A DNA stretch of 64,000 nt from assembly GCA_019136655.1 (NCBI GenBank), contig JAGVTU010000027.1, positions 54,152 to 118,151 of the forward strand. The letters are read 5' to 3'. The stretch is from Bacteroidota bacterium. Its GTDB lineage: Bacteria; Bacteroidota; Bacteroidia; AKYH767-A; OLB10. Positions within the stretch are counted from its first letter, which is position 1; the number at the start of each line of letters is the position of its first letter. Shown here piece after piece: positions 61,262-64,000 of the stretch. The notes beneath the pieces are model-generated. The model did not search any database. It saw only the letters and a program-made list of their open reading frames with translations, and had not been told where the DNA came from. The position numbers and the translations under genes are program-made.

Positions 61262-61546
61262 TTAGGTTTTTTTAGTAAAAATTTCAATACAGGTGTCTGA
61301 TAACTCATAGTGGCCATTTGGAGCTTGGTCTTTAATTGCTTGTTCTGCTACAAAAGTCAAAACTATTTGTCTGTCAGCAATTGGTCGGTTTGTTTTATTT
61401 GTCCACTCGGCAATTGTCGGAACATAAATAATTGCAACACAATTTCCACCACCATATTCAAAAAACAGTTTTATCTCTGATAGTCCATCCTTATATACAA
61501 CGTAACCACCACGCTCTTGATTTATATACTCTAATTTCTGTTCCAT
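61262..61546 (-). CDS. Hypothetical small protein
   Basis: This 94-residue soluble protein has EYINQERGGYVVYKDGLSE, FEYGGGNCVAIIYVPT and LTFVAEQAIKDQ, and looks like one small alpha/beta domain. It is not recognised. It lies 8 bp upstream of the 60867 gene on the same strand. Confidence 0.55.
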   Translation of the reverse strand: MEQKLEYINQERGGYVVYKDGLSEIKLFFEYGGGNCVAIIYVPTIAEWTNKTNRPIADRQIVLTFVAEQAIKDQAPNGHYELSDTCIEIFTKKT

Positions 61547-61566
61547 TGTCGGTCTTTACACTTGAA

Positions 61567-61718
61567 GGTAACGGTTTGGGGCTTGGCGTAGTGGCGGATT
61601 TTTAGCACAAAACTCCAACCGAAGAACTACATTTCAAATATAATAAAAACTTTCAAACCCTGTCTGCCGACAGGCAGGGAAGCACTTAACCGCCACTTTT
61701 TCCAAACCGGCTGTTATC
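61567..61718. repeat. Palindromic intergenic element (clearest attC-like example)
   Basis: From the ends inward: GGTAAC (61567-61572) with GTTATC (61713-61718), CGGTTTGG (61572-61579) with CCAAACCG (61702-61709), and GTGGCGG (61591-61597) with CCGCCAC (61690-61696). The inner variable part includes a CCTGTC/GACAGG hairpin. This nested, imperfect palindrome with a variable centre has the layout of an attC site. Confidence 0.78.
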
Positions 61719-61813
61719 GGCTGCCCTTCTTTCGTACTTTTTGTTGGGTGTCCAAATGCAGAAAAGCCCTGACCGTTGTGCAGTCAAGGCGATTTTCTTG
61801 TCTTTAAGATTGA

Positions 61814-61910
61814 TTAGAACTTTCCGTTGTCGTTTTTCCAATTCTCTTTTGCAGGTGTTGGCTCAATGACGTCCCTGTGCGTAGCAATCTTTTTCTTACT
61901 CGAAGCATTC
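61814..61910 (-). pseudogene. Truncated tail of a SnoaL-like gene
   Basis: The minus-strand frame reads IATHRDVIEPTPAKENWKND ending NGKF and a TAA, almost identical to the end of the gene at 63250 (DVIEPIPAKETWKNNNGKF). The upstream part of the gene is missing. The similar DNA runs about 80-100 bp. It and the complete copy flank the gene at 62059 on both sides. Confidence 0.7.
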
Positions 61911-62058
61911 TGCTCAGGTATTCAAGTGCAGGTGTGTCATTCATGGAACGAATCGCCTGGAATAGAAGCCAAGAATCAACCCTGCATGCTTACAATGTAT
62001 AGCCACAATTGCGGAAGTTCAAGTTAATGACAGTTGTATTAGTATCTGAATATCCTAC

Positions 62059-63159
62059 TTAAAGCGTATCAAATTTTTCACCCTTTTTAATTTCATCACT
62101 ATAAAGTTCTCGTGGAAGAAGGTTGGGATAGGCATGCCATTGCCGAACGGAAATAACCCCTCTGCCACCACTTAGTTTTTTTACAGTGCCATCTTTAAAT
62201 GTAAAACTTCCTTCCACAGAATCAAAGGTTAAAGTGGCAACAGGATAATCGGGAACTTTAAAAGTTACACCCCATGTGGTTACATTGCATACATGTGCTT
62301 TTGCCTGGTATATTCCGTCTTCAACTTCTATCTTTATCTTGTACGTTGATGGAATAAAACCATCGTATTCTCTTACAAATGCCCAGTCTTCATGTACTAT
62401 GGTCATTTTACCTTCGGGATAATATTTTTGGGTTTGTAAATCATACACTGCAAAATCTTTCATACCCAAACGCATATCATAAAGAGAAGAATGTATTTCA
62501 TTGAACGACACCCAACCCCAGTCTTCCCAACCACCAAGTTCTGCTGCTGAAGAATCTACTGCCACATAACGCTCCCGGATTCCTAAGCCTTTTACTTTAA
62601 CTTCTTTTCCCTTTATAAAAAGAGAACCTTCTACATCACCTGCCCAATTGTAACCATATGTAACAGAATGTTGCGTTAGAAGCGAAGGCTCTTCTCTTCC
62701 ATACCACAGCGGATAGCCGTGAGGTTTGTGATGCAAATCAGCTTTGTATTCACCGTCAAGCGAATCAATACTAAAACGCCATGAGTTATCTTCAAAACAT
62801 TCTACTTTGTATTCTTCTCCGCATGTAACAGTTACTTTATGTTCTTCTTTTTTTATCTGGAGTGTACCCTGCGGTTTTCTTAATAAGCGTTCAAATTCCA
62901 TTCCCGGAAATCTGCCAATTTTATAAATTGAGTTGGGAAGTTGCTCAACATGCCCTTTCCCTTTAGTCCAGTTTATAGATACAACATCAATTTTTTCCAG
63001 GGCAAGTGATAAAATGGAACCACCAACTGAATACAGTTCCCCATCATCTCCTGTTACTGAAAACTGAAACAGCCAATCTAAAAATCCGGAGCGAACATCT
63101 TCTTTTACACCAGCTCTGGCTTCATCTGCCAGTGTTACTTTTGGATTTTTGATTTTCAT
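62059..63159 (-). CDS. Lipocalin-like (AttH/CrtC-like) protein
   Basis: This 366-residue protein has no signal peptide and is mostly beta-strand, in two lipocalin-like barrels (about 25-190 and 195-355). Motifs such as GYPLWYGREEPSLL, TYGYNWAGDVEGSLFIKGK, GWEDWGWVSFNEIHSSLYDM and FTFKDGTVKKLSGGRGVISV fit the AttH/CrtC/Svf1-like superfamily. These bind or modify lipids and isoprenoids. The assignment is to superfamily level only. It lies between two copies of a SnoaL tail. Confidence 0.6.
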   Translation of the reverse strand: MKIKNPKVTLADEARAGVKEDVRSGFLDWLFQFSVTGDDGELYSVGGSILSLALEKIDVVSINWTKGKGHVEQLPNSIYKIGRFPGMEFERLLRKPQGTLQIKKEEHKVTVTCGEEYKVECFEDNSWRFSIDSLDGEYKADLHHKPHGYPLWYGREEPSLLTQHSVTYGYNWAGDVEGSLFIKGKEVKVKGLGIRERYVAVDSSAAELGGWEDWGWVSFNEIHSSLYDMRLGMKDFAVYDLQTQKYYPEGKMTIVHEDWAFVREYDGFIPSTYKIKIEVEDGIYQAKAHVCNVTTWGVTFKVPDYPVATLTFDSVEGSFTFKDGTVKKLSGGRGVISVRQWHAYPNLLPRELYSDEIKKGEKFDTL

Positions 63160-63249
63160 GATTATTCTTTTTAAGCGTTATTGTTTTATTTCAGCACAAT
63201 TACCACTCCCTTAAAATGAGAATGCTATTGCCTGTATATATCAAATTTG

Positions 63250-64000
63250 TCAGAACTTTCCATTATTGTTTTTCCAGGTTTCTTTTGCAGGGATTGGCTC
63301 AATCACATCCCAATGCTCGGCAATTTTTCCATTCTGAACTCTGAAGAGGTCGTAAAATGAATTGTGCTTTCCGGCAAGATATCCTTCACTTACTGTTAAA
63401 ACAAAATTGCCTTCACCTAAAACTTTATGGATGGTGTCGTATTTCATGGTAATGCCTTGTTTTCCCCATTCTGCCAATGCACTTCCAAGTCCTGAAAGTT
63501 GGTCTGCAATCAGGGGATTGTGCTGGATGTAATTGTCGCCATCAAAATAAGCAGCCAATTTTTCCATTCTTCCAATTACTAAAATGTCGTCAACAAAATT
63601 CCTAACTAAGGTTTTGTTTGCTTCTGTTTTGTCAAGGTCATTAATTGCTGTTGTTCCGTCAACCATAGTGTGTCCGCTTGGGTTTGGCTGGCTTGGTGTT
63701 TCCTGCAAGTTGTCCCAATGTTCAACGATTTTTCCGTCTTCAAAACGGAAGATGTCAAACCCAATTTTTGGACCGAAAAAATTGTAGTCTGTGTGTGTAA
63801 ATACAAAATCACCGTCCTGAAACGCCCGAACGGTATTTACTTTTGCTGAATTTGGCGGTAACTGTTGCAATAATGCGCCAAATCCTGCAAGCCCATCAGC
63901 TGCACCTAAATTGTGCTGAATGTATTTGTCAGGGTTAATGTAACCAATAGGTTCTTGTTCACCTGTTTCAATGCTTTTCAAAAGAGCAATAACTTTTTCT
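63250..64000 (-). CDS. Double SnoaL-like (NTF2-fold) protein, partial at window edge
   Basis: The frame is open to the last base, so the 5' end lies beyond the window. The visible part has two SnoaL/NTF2-like domains with repeating motifs: INPDKYIQHNLGAADGLAGF and YFDGDNYIQHNPLIADQLSG, VRAFQDGDFVFTHTDYNF and HKVLGEGNFVLTVSEGYL, DIFRFEDGKIVEHWDN and DLFRVQNGKIAEHWDVIEP. Such proteins are polyketide-cyclase-like enzymes or stress proteins of unknown substrate. The tail recurs at 61814. Confidence 0.85.
   Translation of the reverse strand, partial: EKVIALLKSIETGEQEPIGYINPDKYIQHNLGAADGLAGFGALLQQLPPNSAKVNTVRAFQDGDFVFTHTDYNFFGPKIGFDIFRFEDGKIVEHWDNLQETPSQPNPSGHTMVDGTTAINDLDKTEANKTLVRNFVDDILVIGRMEKLAAYFDGDNYIQHNPLIADQLSGLGSALAEWGKQGITMKYDTIHKVLGEGNFVLTVSEGYLAGKHNSFYDLFRVQNGKIAEHWDVIEPIPAKETWKNNNGKF

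Noticed and set aside
39278..61718. A defence island as explanation for the accessory half
   Set aside because: No nuclease, restriction-modification, Cas, Abi or retron component was recognised; the gene content is mostly enzymes, lipoproteins and DUFs.
1..64000. CRISPR array or prophage
   Set aside because: No regularly spaced short repeats and no phage structural, integrase or lysis cassette were seen; the GH25 lysozyme stands alone among chromosomal genes.

Overview
The window looks like chromosome of a member of the Bacteroidota, probably an environmental, aerobic species. The evidence is the gliding-type cluster ssb-gldE-gldD, secreted proteins with C-terminal type IX sorting domains, a TonB-dependent receptor with an N-terminal carboxypeptidase-like domain, low GC, and many start regions with a TAnnTTTG -7 element instead of a sigma70-type -10. 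Heme A synthase and superoxide dismutase point to aerobic respiration. No tRNA, rRNA or CRISPR array was recognised.

Positions 1 to about 38.9 kb are a core-like half. It holds small envelope and enzyme genes (HdeD-like membrane protein, outer-membrane barrel, AraC regulator, GH25 lysozyme, cyclophilin, VWA protein), a biotin carrier gene directly upstream of a superoxide dismutase, aspartate kinase with heme A synthase, and a large secreted TolB-like/barrel protein. These are followed by the cell-elongation operon mreC-mreD-mrdA-rodA (without mreB), L-2-hydroxyglutarate oxidase, a secreted reprolysin-like metalloprotease, and a metG-fumC-tonB transcription unit ending in a clear terminator. 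LD-carboxypeptidase overlaps a membrane HExxH protein. After a VOC/DUF1801/DUF4199 operon and a TonB receptor comes ssb-gldE-gldD, followed by a previously unlisted 59-residue lipoprotein and a candidate small RNA with its own promoter and terminator. A cardiolipin synthase closes this half.

From about 39 kb to the right end the window is accessory. Almost every gene is short, unrelated to its neighbours and on the minus strand: DUF1801 proteins, an XRE/DUF2975 pair, a small kinase, WG-repeat protein, hydrolase, NTF2-like, YciI-like, cupin, di-heme cytochrome c, LytS/LytTR pair, ELWxxDGT-repeat protein, DUF3592, lipoproteins, a rifampin ADP-ribosyltransferase (arr), and SnoaL-like and lipocalin-like proteins. 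Between them lie two kinds of non-coding structure. One is a diverged dispersed repeat of about 220-250 bp in five copies. The other is a family of imperfect palindromes with related ends (AACgGTTt..GGG at the left, TGTTAyc/TGTTATGC at the right). The palindromes resemble integron attC sites in architecture, though not strictly in core sequence, and no integrase lies in the window. The same half carries several broken genes: a HigA-like antitoxin, an IS3 transposase tail, a DUF1801 copy, a SnoaL tail, an unidentified C-terminal fragment and a frameshifted secreted protein. The best single hypothesis is a sedentary cassette array in partial decay.

All calls were made by reading the sequence by eye. 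Family names come from motif recognition, and no database search was run.
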